Source: Endocalyx cinctus
Lineage: Eukaryota > Ascomycota > Sordariomycetes > Amphisphaeriales > Apiosporaceae
NCBI GenBank assembly: GCA_001600455.1
Contig: BCKC01000011.1
Coordinates: forward strand, 1,329,835-1,393,834
Reading direction: 5' to 3'
Length of the DNA: 64,000 nucleotides
Shown here: piece after piece, positions 43,365 through 55,317 of the stretch
How the letters are laid out: the number at the start of each line of letters is the position of its first letter
How positions within the stretch are numbered: the first letter of the stretch is position 1
Translations under genes and position numbers: made by a program
The notes under the pieces: model-generated
Seen by the model: the letters and a program-made list of their open reading frames with translations, nothing else
Told to the model about the DNA's origin: nothing
Database searches by the model: none

Positions 43365-44598
43365 ATGACCGCTAAAGTCGACAATCTCCAGCTCGGTAGG
43401 GTCCTTGTGATCGGAGGCTGTGGTTTTCTGGGTCACCATGTAGTGAATCTCCTACTGCGTGATTGGAAATGCGACTTCGTCTCCGTCGTCGACTTAAAGT
43501 GCCAGCGCAACCGGCGTCCTGCCTCCGACGGCGTCGAGTACGTCGAAGCCGATATCACCGACGCAGATAGCCTTCTCAAGATATTCGGAAAGCTCAAGCC
43601 TGACGTCGTCGTCCACACCGCCTCCCCTCCTGCTCAGGGTCTCGGCGCCGTCGCCAACGACATCTTCAAGCGCGTAAACGTCGAGGGTACCCGGACCGTC
43701 ATATCTGTTTGTCAATCTTCCGGAGTCAAGGCCTTGGTTTACACGAGTTCGGCAAGTGTTATGAGCGATAACAAGTCTGACCTGATCAACGCGAATGAGG
43801 ATTACCCCGTCATTCGGGGAAAGATGCAGACCGAATACTATTCCGAGACCAAGGTATGGAACACTGATATGATTGGAAATCTCAAATGAAATAAGAAGTT
43901 CTTCTAATAATATATACGGACCTCTGCTGACCACCTCGTTTTTCTTCTTTTTTTTTTTTTTTTCAATGCAGGCTCAAGCCGAACAACTCGTCCTCGAAGC
44001 GAACCGCAGTGGAACGAATAACCTCCTTACAACCGCTATACGACCGTCAGGCATTTTCGGCGAAGGCGATGGACAATTGATCCCGCACGCTGTTAAAATC
44101 TATCAACAAAGAAACGACAAGGTACAGGTCGGGCCAAACACCAACATGTTTGATTTCACCTACGTTGAAAACGTCGCGCACGCCCACCTCCTAGCTGCGC
44201 GCGCCCTCCTGGTGACCCACGCGACAACGACGGATCCCCTGGACTACGAACGCGTCGATGGCGAAGCCTTCATCGTCACCAACGATAGCCCTGTTTACTT
44301 CTGGGACATGATGCGGGCAATATGGCGCGAGGCCGGCTCGCCCCGTGGGACCGACCACGTCTGGGTCATGAGCCGCGACGTCGGCATCCTCCTGGGTCTT
44401 GCCAGCGAGATTTTTTTTGCCATCATCCAGAAGAGCCCTACCTTCAACCGCCAACGCATCGTCTACAGCACCATGACTAGATACTACGACATCTCAAAGA
44501 TAAAGCGACGGCTCGGTTACGCCCCGCTCGTGAGTCTGCCCGAAGCGGTCCGGAAAACAGTCAAGTGGACGCTGGAACAAGAGAAACTAGTCAAATGA
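43365..44598 (+). CDS. ERG26: Sterol-4-alpha-carboxylate 3-dehydrogenase, decarboxylating (Erg26)
   Basis: Two exons, 43365-43853 and 43972-44598, giving 371 aa. Erg26 oxidises the 3-hydroxyl and removes the C-4 carboxyl group during sterol C-4 demethylation in ergosterol synthesis, working with Erg25 and Erg27 at the ER. The N-terminus has the SDR dinucleotide-binding motif VLVIGGCGFLGHHVVNLLLR. It is followed by VEADITD and VVHTASPPAQG. The catalytic pair Tyr159-x-x-x-Lys163 lies in YYSETK, and exon 1 ends exactly after Lys163. Exon 2 begins AQAEQLV and holds TTAIRPSGIFGEGDGQLIPH and FDFTYVENVAHAHLLAA. The intron has a T-rich run and a CAATGCAG acceptor. The start at 43365 follows the repeat array; the in-frame ATG at 43212 would add a repeat-encoded extension. 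Confidence 0.94.
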
Positions 44599-45832
44599 GA
44601 TGATACAAATAAAATCTATGGATATTACACGCGTTAGAGTATATAATACGTGCTTGGATCGGTGGTGTATATAGTATGAGCATCTGTATAGTTACATTTC
44701 GGTTTTCTTTTTCAAGGGTTTTAAACAGGATCTGTTACGAACCTCTAATATATCCTAGGCTAGGAAGAAGGTGGCCCATTTCCCAAAATAAATGTTGTTA
44801 ATGATACGACAGGCAAGTGTACCGGAAGCAAACTTGAGAATTCAAGATATATTGTTGTGTTCAATCATGTATGCAACATCCCTTCAGAAATACAGCAAAC
44901 ATGCTATTTCATGGTTTACTTTTACATCAAGACATACAAGTATTTATCGGTTTACTTTTCCTGGGGACACATCTTCCATTTTACGATAATTAATAATACA
45001 GTTGTTGCTCATAGTAGTAATGAGGAGCACGATCATGAGAAACAGCAGGTCAAACACAGTAATCAGCCATCGGGCAACATCAAGTTAGCTAGTTTATCAG
45101 CATATGATTGCACCTATTTACATCATACCGTCCTTCAAAACACCCTGCTTCCCTAAATCTGTCATCTACATCTGGTTCCATTCCTTGCTGGGACCGGATT
45201 ATCATGAAGACCTGCAAGTATATCGATATAATCGCCTGGTGAAATGTACAAAACCGCTAACCTAGAAGTCGAAGAGGAGACGGGAGTACCTGATCATAAC
45301 CTTGAATTCCCTTAAGTTAATAGCTGCACCGATGTGATCTCAAACCACATTTCCCCTTGAGCCTTTATATGTGTTGTCGTAGGGTGAGTGTAAAGGTTCG
45401 CACACAGGGATGAATTTTCCTGATAAACCAAGACCAGGTTCCGATAGGACACATTCATGCTACGGCAGCCTATTCTGCCAGATCGGCAGCTGGTCCATTT
45501 CCACCCCCAGAAATAAAGCAACAGTTTGAAGCGACCCCTGAGCCCACCCGAAATCATCCCGCTAAGATAACTTGGCAGAACGGAAGCTATGAGCCGAGTT
45601 TCGTAACCTTCATTCATAAACTCACAGCGAAAGGCCGTAATGCCGGATTGAACGCTGATCTGTCACCCTCTCCGCCTATTCCCCTTTTCACCTAGATCGC
45701 ACTTGTGTATCAAGCGGTTCGGAGCTGGCCGTGAAAATAAATTCTGCCGTTTCCCAAGCCCTTCGTCTTCTCTGATTGAGCATCTACCAAGTACTTTGCT
45801 GAGAAATAGAAACCGGAAAATTCAAGATGTCA
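44599..45832. other. Intergenic region between convergent genes
   Basis: About 1.2 kb between ERG26 and LRG1 stop codons. The short ORF at 45312-45617 on the minus strand has no recognisable family and no splice context, so no gene is called. No repeats of note. Confidence 0.5.
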
Positions 45833-48800
45833 TCAGCTTGTACCAGTTGTGACAGAATTATTTGGTCTACCCCATCCCGAATTACGCCACTCTCTACGCT
45901 GCTCATTTTCCGGGTGTTGTTCAGGTTGGTGTTCGGCTTGATCAAGCTGATTCACGTAGGGCGATGAGCTGTTATCAGGTTTTCGCCACTTCTGTGGTGG
46001 CGTCCCCTGAGTTCCCGTAAAAGGAACCGTCGGTTCCTGAATGGGCCGCACACTGCTCTCTTGCTGCCAGAGCGCAGGGTCCGTGTCAACTCTGGTTGCC
46101 GTAGGTCTCTTATTGTCCTGTCGGCCAACGAACTCTGTGGCTTCGTATTGTCTCGGACCACCTTGGCTACCTCGAGCTTCGAAACGTTTCAGTATTTCTT
46201 TAGTTGTGATGTCGCCGCTGTTGCTAAACAAGGATGGGTCACTGAGGACATCCATGATCTCAGCCGGAACCTAATAATATTTGTTAACAGCAGAACTCGG
46301 TTGGAAAGGTAAAAATCTAGTTACTCACCATGCACATCTCCTCTATGTACTGGATGAGATCTTCGACGCAGGCTACAGCGACCATGGGCTCGTCTGAGAA
46401 ACTAGGGCTTTTAGTATTTGTGTACAACACATTTGGTGCTATCACTCGGGCCAGGTTATGTACATCCATCCTGGACCCGGTGTCTTCATCCACTTGGTGG
46501 AAGGTGGCTGTCCATTTCAAAAAGCTGAATAGAACCTCAAGCGTATCTCGATTAAGCGTCGGCAGCAGACAGCAGGTCAGGTGTAGACACTGCCGTCGCT
46601 TATCATCGTCTTTTATCTTGGTCGCCGCAACCCAGAGCGAATAAAGCTTTTGTGTCATGAGGGGTTCGGGAAGTTCGCGTAAATACTTCTTGAGAAGGGC
46701 CGCTACTTGATGAGGTGTCTCATCGTTCCACCTAATAGCGTCGCAACCATCTCTATCGATTGTAGCGACCTGCTCATTGAGTTTTTTGATATTACCGTTC
46801 TTGCGGAAAACACCTTCCACGGAAAGGTCCTTATTTTTCAACGCAGTAATGATATCTTCAACGATTGCCGGTATCCGCAGGGCTCCAGGTCCAACGCCGT
46901 CAGTGCAATCAGCGCCATCTCGCTCGACGATAACCTCTAGCGGAACGCCAAAGACACCCTTCTTCTTCACAGCTTTACGATTATCTTTGTTCCCAAATGC
47001 TTTGCCGAATTTATTCCAGAACGTCGGCGCCTTTCTTGCTTCTATGAGACCAAGAAGCTCCTCAAGTGTGAAGTCTGACTCTAACATAGGCGACATCATC
47101 ATAACCGCAATGTGCCGGACGATAAAACACTCCAGACCGGACAACTCTGAAAGAAATTTTCGGCCAACTTTCTGTGGCGACAGGTCTCCCGGGCCCCTGA
47201 ATCCAGGCCCTCGCCCACCCGATAGGCTACGCTGGTGGGTGGCGCCCGCGCCATACGGTGGTTCTGTAGCGGGGGACCGATATAATTCCTGGCGCATACT
47301 CTTATAGGCAGGGGTCTGCTGTTCACGAGCCTGCTCAGCTGCAACGATCCGAGGGATGTCATCGAGAGTAAGAGCATCCTGTTGGTTGAAATATTGCTCG
47401 GTAGTGCCACCCCCGCCCTGTTCACGATCCTCTTCGATTTGTAGGACTTTGTTGTGCATATTGGAACCTGTTCCTGAAGACCCAGGCCGTATGGCATTTC
47501 CTTCTGGACCGTCCATAATCCTGGAGGTACGAGCTTTCCTAAGGCTGGAAGAAAGATGTTTGTCGAGTCGTGTACTTCTCAGCCTACGGACGTCGTTCAA
47601 GGTGCTCTCATAAGAAGACTCGCGTTGGTGACGCTCCCGCTCGCCAGTGTAGGATTTTGAACGAGCTTCCGACGAGAGCATCGCAGGATTTAGGCCATAG
47701 TCATTCATGCCTGGGTCTCCGGAAGTGGGCGGTAAGGCGCCGCTGGAACGGAGAATGTTTAGTAACCTCGCCAGTGCGACCTTCAAAAGGAACGTATATT
47801 GCTGCAGTTTGGAAATACGTTCAAAAAGTGCCCCTCTCTCTCCGAGGTGAGCTTCGCATTTCGCGCAAAGTATCCTTTGATCTCGGAGCAAGCGTGCCTG
47901 GTCCAGCTCCTTTCCGAGTTCAGAATTACATTGTTCGCAGTTCACACAGGCCAGATGCCATCGCTTCTCTCCATTTAAAGCGCATCCATCTTCTATAGGT
48001 TTTCGGCACGCGGAGCACTGATCGGAGTCGTTTGCAGATAGTTTTGACATACCAAGGGTGTTCTGCAGAGTTTCTTCGTCGTTTTTCATAGATTCGAGAA
48101 TACCAAGGTCTCGAAGAAACTGATCTAAACCTTCAGGTGTCTGCCTTTCTCTCTCAATCTTGAGTGCACCTTGAAGGCAAATCCTAATAAGCAGTTTCAA
48201 ATAATGAGCTAAGCCAGTGACAAGCGAAAGTAGCTCTTGTGTCACCCCAAGCTTCCGTGCACCAGTATCCTGGGTTTTCGATAGCAACGAGAAAAATGCC
48301 ACAATCTTCTTGCAAAGTAGTTTTGCTTCGCGTCCGTAAGAGAGGCCTAAGACGCGAATAATCAGTCTTGTCCATTGTCAATATCATACGGGGGTGGTGA
48401 GTTATACCTTTCATTTCCAACTTCTTCATTGTCTCATCAAGCCTGTCTGCAGATTGGAATAGCACATCGACATGAACAATGAACTTCTTGGCAACAAAAA
48501 CTCCGTCAACATAGGCACCATTGCTGACATGTAGCAACATGTCTGATATACATGCGGCCGAAGATTCTTCAAACGTCGACAGGACGCTCCATATTCGGTA
48601 AACTTTGTCTTCCATGGTCTCCTCTTCTTGCCTAACCCGTTCACGGCTCGCAGCATCTGCAGGTGTCGGGTCAGGTTCTGCGGCAGTGTCAGGATCTTTA
48701 GGAGATGCGAGTCGGACATTCCAGAACTTGTGAATCATGTAGCATTCAGGATGCCAATGCTGATTCTGGCCATTGCGATATATCTCAACAAACTGTTTCA

Positions 48801-49529
48801 GGATAGCAGTCTGACAACCGTAACATCTCTGGGCAAACTGGGTGGAGTAGTGGTAATGACAATAGACGTTCCCATCATGTTCATAATAGCTGTCTTGAGC
48901 CCCGAAGACGGTGGAGCAAAGCGAGCACGTAAAATGGTCAACATGATACTTTCGATCGAGAGCGGTAATGTACGATCCTCGAAGGGCACCACCACATTGA
49001 TGGCACAATAAGCCCAGCCGTCTAAAATAATCAGTCTCACACAATGGATATGGGGAACCGGTTTCGGGATCTTCTGCAGGGAAAAATTTCGAGGCGACGA
49101 TTTGGCCACAGTCCTAAATTGACATTTCTAGTTAGTTATTGGAAGAACTTTTTTTTTTTCAGATAGCTTTAAAAGACATACACGACATTTGAAACAATCC
49201 AAGTGAAATGTTCCATCTAATGCTCGCACAAATTGGCCCGTTAGAGGCTCGCCACATTTTGCACATATTCGAAGCTGTCCGCTTGTAGATCGTCCACTTC
49301 GTCCCTTGGAGCGGTTTCGCTCACCGCTTCGTCTCGGGTCGCTGTGAGCACTTAGGGCGGGAGAACCAGTCTGTCTCCTGGGAGGGCCGTACGGTCCATT
49401 TGAATAGGATGGACTAGGGGTCATATTGGATCGTTCGTGGTCAAGTTGATTGATGCCATCACCGATGAGCGGGGGACGAGGAAGGCCTCGGTCGCCAGGT
49501 AGACCGTCTCCATAATCAGGACCCATCAT
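45833..49529 (-). CDS. LRG1: LIM-domain Rho GTPase-activating protein Lrg1
   Basis: Four exons: 49529-49182, 49113-48408, 48346-46329 and 46270-45833, giving 1169 aa. LRG1-type proteins stimulate GTP hydrolysis on Rho1 (and in hyphae Cdc42/Rac) to control polar growth and cell-wall synthesis. Three N-terminal LIM domains start near residue 89 (CAKCGEPL, CHQCGGALRGSYITALDRKY, CYGCQTAILKQF), each with paired Cys/His ligands; LIM1 is split by intron 1. A fourth LIM lies at about 460-515 (CSACRKPIEDGCALNGEKRW). The RhoGAP domain is at about 815-1020 (FGVPLEVIVERDG), with the arginine finger in LSVEGVFRKNGNIKKL. The tail after the last intron is Gln/Pro/Asn-rich and disordered. Cys and His ligands and the arginine finger are intact, so it should be active. 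Length matches filamentous-fungal orthologues. Confidence 0.95.
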
Positions 49530-49797
49530 GGCGACCGGAATGACAATTTATGCCAATCCTTATAGACAGAAGGAAGAACTCTACGTCCAACAGAATCGTT
49601 GTCTTGGAAAGTAAAGAGGCGAGGATGTGGTTAAGGTAGGGTGAGAATGATCTCGTTCAACATTAGGCATTGGCACTAAAAGGCGGATTTTGGTTGTACC
49701 ACAGTGGCATGTGCGACAAAATACAGCGACTCCGTAAATATGCGAATAGGACAAAAGGCGGCGAAGAAATAAAGATGCCGAAGAGTACTTAGATAAT

Positions 49798-49802
49798 AAA
49801 CA

Positions 49803-49837
<35 letters not shown>

Positions 49838-49895
49838 AGGGGATAAACGAAGACAAAAGGAAAGGGAAGGGAAGAAAAGGGAAGGGAAAGAGCGT
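49798..49895 (+). promoter_or_regulatory. Polypurine tract with AG dinucleotide repeat upstream of LRG1
   Basis: An AG repeat (about 49804-49833) runs into GGGGAGGGG and AAGGGAAGGG-type sequence. On the LRG1 coding strand this is a CT tract about 270-365 bp upstream of the start codon. CT tracts are common promoter or leader elements in filamentous fungi; mirror-symmetric purine tracts may also form triplex DNA. Confidence 0.5.
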
Positions 49896-51116
49896 AAGAG
49901 TGCGGGTGGTGTTGAAGTCGATATTTTCGAATACAAAATCTAAACGGAGATTTGGAACAGGCTGGTTGCGAAGCGGGACTGAGGACTGAGGTTGAGTGAA
50001 AGTTGGTTGGTTATTCGTTGAGGGTCGGCGGTCGGTGTGGTTGAATGGGATTGGTTTACACTAACAACGACTGGCGGTGTTGGCTGATAAAGTAAATAAC
50101 CAGAGGTATTAAGGACTTAGTGTAGCTCAGGAATTTTGGATGGTTGATCAAAAGTCTGTCTATACTAATTATGAGCCCAAAATCTATTTCTTGCTCATCA
50201 GCATCAAGATGGCAAAGGGGAGGAGAGGGGGGTGATGGCCTGGGGGCATGAATGAGTACAGTACAGTACAATACAATGACAAGGTGAAGAATGGAAATAC
50301 TTTGTAATAAGTCTAGGTATAACGGTTAGGTAGATGCGATAATTAAGTACTGGGTACCTAATTTAGATATACCGTCTACGGTAAATCTCAAATAAGCAGT
50401 GAATTGACGTGTACTGAATACCTATTTCGGTACCCAGATTCAATGTCAATTGTGCCTTAGAAGTTAGACCTAAGGGCTGCTAGGGACCACTATATAGGAT
50501 AGCGGTTGTTTTAAGTGGTTACTAGGAGGTGCTCCCAGCGCCAAGTACGCCGTAGGTTAGTCAGGTTAGAGGTTGTGGCCACTAAGAAAAAGGGAGACAT
50601 GAGAAAGAAAGGGGAGAGAGAGATTAGATATGGGTACTTCCAGTACATCTGTTGTAGATACAGGCATATATATATATATACTATGTACAAATACATATAC
50701 ATGGTATTAGGTACATATTTACATATTTGCATACATATATATACGGAGCACAGTAAGTGCCTACAAATACATGTACATAGTAGATAGAAAGATCTCTTTC
50801 TATCTGTGCCCTCCGTGAAATAATATGGGTAGAGTAGCTACATAAGTAGGTGTATTTAGCTACCTAGGTAGGTATGTTTGGTTCCTCAATACACTATATC
50901 AGTAAATATTGACCACCATGTAAGTGTCTGAACTTAGTATATATAAATTTACATAGTACACTTATTGATAGGTAAGTGATGATAATTTTAAAAGTGAAGT
51001 GAAAGGATTCGATGCTTATTACAAAAATCAAAACCTGTTAACGCGCTAACAATACGGAGTTTCGTTTTATTAGCCATATGGTAGCCATATGGTAGACCCA
51101 GTCAGCCAGTATCTTT

Positions 51117-51320
51117 ATCTATCTTAGGTACCTAGGTACCTAGGTAGGTAGGTACTAAGTTAGTACTTAGCTTAATACTTGGTACTTGAGTTTATAGTGT
51201 AGCGTAATAGTGGTACCTAACCAAAGTAGGCATTTACTACTAATATCTAATAGGTACCTAACTACCTAGAAGGTACCTAGATCCATTATTTAGTACCTAG
51301 TATTTAGGTACTTATGTAAG
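51117..51320. repeat. Field of TAGGTACC-type repeats upstream of the 52052 gene
   Basis: It starts with an almost perfect run of the 8-bp unit (51126-51155) and then decays into TAGTACTTAG and GGTACCTAAC variants. There is no coding potential. Confidence 0.8.
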
Positions 51321-52051
51321 TAACAGAATAGTAGACATAATACCTAAGTACTTACGATATGGTATTTGTGTTTGTTGATCCAGGTGACTTTGTATGGATG
51401 TATCCCTATTTGGTTTGAAAATCCCCCAGGCCATTTACTTAAATAATATGCATGAATAGATTGAGAGCAATCATCGAATGTTGTTCTAATAAGCAATTGA
51501 AATATCTGCATATAATAAGCGCCCTATACTACCTAGGCTGGTTAGGCTAGTGAAGCCCCAATCACCCCCCTCCCTCTCATGTTTTAATTATACTACTTTT
51601 TCTACTTGTTATATGTAAGAATATACTACATACTACGTATACTAGCATCATACGGCACATATACATATACACTATCTAGGCACATTTCTTATTCTTATAC
51701 ACAAAGAATCTCACATTTATTATGCAAGGGGACTGGTAATATAAACATCCCTCTTTTAAGCTCATTTGAATGATTCAACTACACTATTACAGCTTCACTT
51801 TTGATGAATAGTACTATTAGTTTAGTTAATGATCTACATGTATATATATTCAGTACTATGTAATTCATTCATTATCTGACAGTCCAGGTCTCCAACCTAG
51901 CGTAGCTCGGCGCTTCCAAAGTAAAGAAATACATTTAGAACAAGGGCTTTCAGGCCAATCAAATTCATACAGTGTTTGATTCTTTGGTTCAGATATCAAC
52001 TTTGGAAACCTTCAGGTATAACATAAGGAGAAATATAAAATCCGTACATAA

Positions 52052-53497
52052 ATGGAACAGTTCACCGGCGTAGAAATCTTAGTGCACATTGCTGCACCAA
52101 GCCGAGTTACGGATGACTGCCATTATCGTGCTCTCGCGAATTCGTATATAAATTTTACACCCGATTCACAATTATTGTTTACCAAGCCATCATCGTCATC
52201 ATCATGGGTAGACAAAAATAAGAAGTTGCAGGATGCTGATGATCAATCAGGCCGTGGACGATATTCATCACAGCGCAGCAGCTTTGAAATATCTGAAAAT
52301 GGCAATGCTCTGGGAATTGTCAAGTCTCCATCAGCCTCATTTGGTAGCGTCATAGACAACGTCGACTCTCCAAAAATACGCACCCGCAAAATCAATCGCA
52401 ACGTAGGCCGCCAACCTGAATCTGGACAAGAGGAACGCCCTTACTCGCCAGCAACACAGTCTACTTTTCATTCCCTGCCAAGTATCGTCGATGACTCGAA
52501 CCATCACAACCAGAAAACGCTGGCAGCCTTGTCCTCCCCTACTAGGGTACTGGAACATTACTTGCAGGTATTCGACCGGTCATATACGCCCCCTCTTCTG
52601 AGCCCTAGTACCGGCAATGGGGTAGTGATACAGAATACACCACCTGAATATACCAGTCTGGACAGAAGCTATGAGCAAGGCTCGCCACGTATTTCATCTA
52701 CGCCAATAGCTCCTGATACCGAGACCCATGATACGATTATAAGGGTGACCCCTCGGTATGATGAAAATGGCTTGGGAGAGGCGCTGGAATCAGGCTCACC
52801 ATCGCCGGAACAGGTTTCTCAAGACGACCAAGATACGGATGAAGTTGTAGAGGAAACAATCTTGATTTCTGTATCCGGCAACCGAGCAGCCCGCAGAGCC
52901 GATTCAGAGCCAGCATCGAGCAGTAAAGCGACCGATTGTACTACAAATAAGAGCCCGCGTGAAATGTTACGGACTGCTAGTGATATTGGACCTACGGTAC
53001 AAAGCGAAAAAACCCTTTTCACGTTCAGCTTCCTTCCCACGCACGGATTCACGTACGATAGCCTCGATCTCATATCTCCTGAGCCACTTACTTCAATAAT
53101 GAAGATAGGACCTCGGGATTTAATCACTGCAAACCTGGAAAAGCTAGCCGCCGACTTGGATATTTCTAGAAGATTTCGACCAAAGGAACAGACAAGAGAG
53201 CTTCGCGATATGGAGCGTGGCTACTGGATACTTGACTGCTCAGCCTGGGACGCTCAGCTCAAAATAGACGCATGGGCATTCTTAGCCAACTATATTGGCA
53301 CCGGTCTTGCTGGCTGGGGTGTATGCTGCAAGAGAGACCCGGGGTATCGACGCCTGAGGCTGCACTGCTGGGGGATAGTAGCTCCGCACCTTTACTTACT
53401 ACTTTATCTTGCAACCCAGCGGCAGATTTTATTCACCGGGTGCTCGTGGCTAGACGGGGCGGGGGATCGGGTCATTATGATGGATGTAAGAGAGTAA
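52052..53497 (+). CDS. Conserved fungal protein of unknown function
   Basis: Single exon, 481 aa. The N-terminus (MEQFTGVEILVHIAAPSRVT) and the C-terminus (RGYWILDCSAWDAQLKIDAW, then NYIGTGLAGWGVCCKRDPGY and LHCWGIVAPHLYLLLYLATQ) look like the two conserved ends of a fungal family I have seen only as hypothetical. The centre (residues about 50-310) is Ser/Pro/Thr-rich and probably disordered. The hydrophobic C-terminal stretch is Trp/Tyr/Leu-rich and reads as a buried core rather than a clear membrane helix. The likely functional core is the C-terminal 110 residues. No catalytic motif is recognised. It is divergent from LRG1 across a very long intergenic region. Confidence 0.82.
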   Translation: MEQFTGVEILVHIAAPSRVTDDCHYRALANSYINFTPDSQLLFTKPSSSSSWVDKNKKLQDADDQSGRGRYSSQRSSFEISENGNALGIVKSPSASFGSVIDNVDSPKIRTRKINRNVGRQPESGQEERPYSPATQSTFHSLPSIVDDSNHHNQKTLAALSSPTRVLEHYLQVFDRSYTPPLLSPSTGNGVVIQNTPPEYTSLDRSYEQGSPRISSTPIAPDTETHDTIIRVTPRYDENGLGEALESGSPSPEQVSQDDQDTDEVVEETILISVSGNRAARRADSEPASSSKATDCTTNKSPREMLRTASDIGPTVQSEKTLFTFSFLPTHGFTYDSLDLISPEPLTSIMKIGPRDLITANLEKLAADLDISRRFRPKEQTRELRDMERGYWILDCSAWDAQLKIDAWAFLANYIGTGLAGWGVCCKRDPGYRRLRLHCWGIVAPHLYLLLYLATQRQILFTGCSWLDGAGDRVIMMDVRE

Positions 53498-54308
53498 AGC
53501 AGGCGGCATCTGGAGTATTGATTCACCGACATATCGGACTAGTGGGTTCATGTCGACAACCTTCTACCAAGATTCATGTTGAATATTGATTAGTCGTTGC
53601 TTACGAGGTACCTAGTTAAGCGCATACCCCTTGATTAATCTTCACCAGTTTTCTTTAATTGTTACCATAATTGAAAACAGATTTAAAATAAATAAAAAAG
53701 CGGTGTCGACTTCAGCTGGTAGAAGATGCGGTAGGTGTAAGACTTCAAGTAATTAATCGCCTAATGGAATCCAATGATTTATGTCTTCATTCGCGACAAC
53801 TCCGTTATATGGAGTTTGCCCAGAAAGCTACCCTTTAAAATTTCTGCATAATTACCTAGTGTTAAATACGAGACATCACTGCACATATCAAGCTCGCTCT
53901 GCCACCTTAAGACGTCTCAAGTTTGCTCTAACAGGAACAAGAAAGAAAGAAAAAACAGGATAGGTACTGTCAGTCATAAAAACACCCAAGTTTCTCCCAT
54001 GGCTAAGAAGAATATAGTACATCAGAAATATCCTCTTGGTTTGAAAAAAAGTGCTAGCCGAAGTTGACCGAGAAATTGTTCGAGACGTTTACCCTACTTT
54101 GAGCTTCCCGGTAGGTATAAAACGCAAGCTTTGCTCAAGCCAAGTTGACTAGACTGCGTGTGGTAGAATGAAAGCAACAGACACGAAGGAAACTAGCAGA
54201 CTTTCTAACTAAAACAATTGTCCAGGCCTTTGATAGAACGGATCACTTCGTCTGGGCATTGGCCTTGTACAGATCGATATATGGCTAGAATACTTGTTAG
54301 CATGAATG
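53498..54308. other. Intergenic region between convergent genes
   Basis: About 0.8 kb between stop codons. No repeat cluster and no recognisable coding sequence. Confidence 0.5.
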
Positions 54309-55317
54309 TCAGGGTTGCTTAGCGAAGGGCTCCCGTACCTGGCGTTCCGATTCAGAGAGATTCTTCCAATCTCGAGATAGAACCTTGGCGGTCTCAGCAA
54401 ACTCAAGGTTTGCCAGATCGCCAGTAGCCCACCTAGCTTTCACGAAAAGCAAGTAGGGGGTAGAGGGCCTCTTCGGCATGCGATGGTCTTGGATCTTTCG
54501 TAAGGATCTCTTAGGATAATTGAACTTCCTCTTCAGCAGTGCACGGGCATTGTTCGCTTCTCGAATTTCCTGAGGAGTATGACTCTCCACCCAAGCCTTG
54601 AGGGCAGCGGCGTTGGTACGCTTGTTCTGCTCAAGTAGATCTCGCATACGCTAAATGTTGTTAGCAAAAACAACGTATTTATAGAATATCGAATTAGTAG
54701 GTGCTCACGTTTCTCTCGCTCTCTGAGAGAGAGGTATATTCATTGACTATCCTTTTCATGTATTCTGATAAATCTCCCTTCGGGCCGGGAAATGGCTCGG
54801 TTTGGGTTTTCTCTTTAAGGAAAAGTTGATAGGTAGACTCGGGGAGGCGTTTTGGCGTGGTAAGAGCCGTCTGTTTCAAACGTGCTTGTTCTTTGCGTGC
54901 CTTGTCCTCCGGTGACAATGGCTTCGCCTTCGCCTTCTTTGGTTTTGCGACTGGCTTCGCCTTCGCCTTCGCCTTCGCCTTCGCCTTAGCTTTCGCCTTC
55001 GCCTTCTGCTTTGGTACTGCCTTCTTAGATACGGCTTTCTTAGGTGTAGCCTTCTTCGAGGGTTGTTTCTTCACTACATTGGCCTTGGCAGCGGTCGTGG
55101 TCTTCTTAGCGGTAGATGAAGATTTAGCCGGGAACTCGGCGACAACAGTAGTCGCGAAGTTTCGAGAGGTGGCGACGTTAGAGGTGGCGGTGGTGCTGGG
55201 TGCCCGAGTCAAGTCGTTTGCGGCGAGTCGGATAACAAGAGATCCACTGAATAACGGAGATGAGATGGATGAAAGTAACCGCTTTGGAGCAGTTTGTCCA
55301 AAAGAGGACAACATCAT
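54309..55317 (-). CDS. Mitochondrial HMG-box DNA-binding protein (mtHMG/Abf2-like)
   Basis: Two exons, 55317-54709 and 54650-54309, giving 316 aa. The N-terminus (MMLSSFGQTAPKRLLSSISS) is basic, Ser-rich and free of acids for about 30 residues, as in a mitochondrial presequence. A Lys/Ala-rich linker follows, with about eight AK dipeptides (54956-55006) encoded by a hexameric repeat. HMG box 1 spans the splice junction (about 165-230: RLPESTYQLFLKEKTQTEPF, LSESERN joined to RMRDLLEQNK). HMG box 2 lies near the end (MPKRPSTPYLLFVKARWATG, LSRDWKNLSESERQ). Proteins of this type package mitochondrial DNA; in filamentous fungi such HMG proteins also affect mtDNA stability. Two start codons are adjacent (55317, 55314). 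Mitochondrial location is inferred from the presequence only. Confidence 0.88.

Larger units (their letters stand above)
49530..52051. promoter_or_regulatory. Long divergent intergenic region with purine tract and repeat fields
   Basis: About 2.5 kb without a supported gene. Near LRG1 the + strand is strongly purine-rich (49798-49895), including about 14 AG dinucleotides, so the LRG1 coding strand is pyrimidine-rich there. Farther out are TA/TAC runs (50660-50760), a TAGGTACC-type field (51117-51320) and a nearby direct repeat of AGCCATATGGT (51072-51095). The remainder is AT-rich with no conserved frame. Confidence 0.5.

Noticed and set aside
43109..43384. 91-aa minus-strand ORF with FRLSSFVFRL repeat
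   Set aside because: It is the antisense reading of the GAAAGAC array and the ERG26 leader.
45312..45617. 101-aa minus-strand ORF in the ERG26-LRG1 spacer
   Set aside because: No recognisable domain, no splice context and atypical composition; probably chance.
53700..53775. Possible degenerate tRNA-like stretch
   Set aside because: No cloverleaf pairing or clear A and B boxes could be built.
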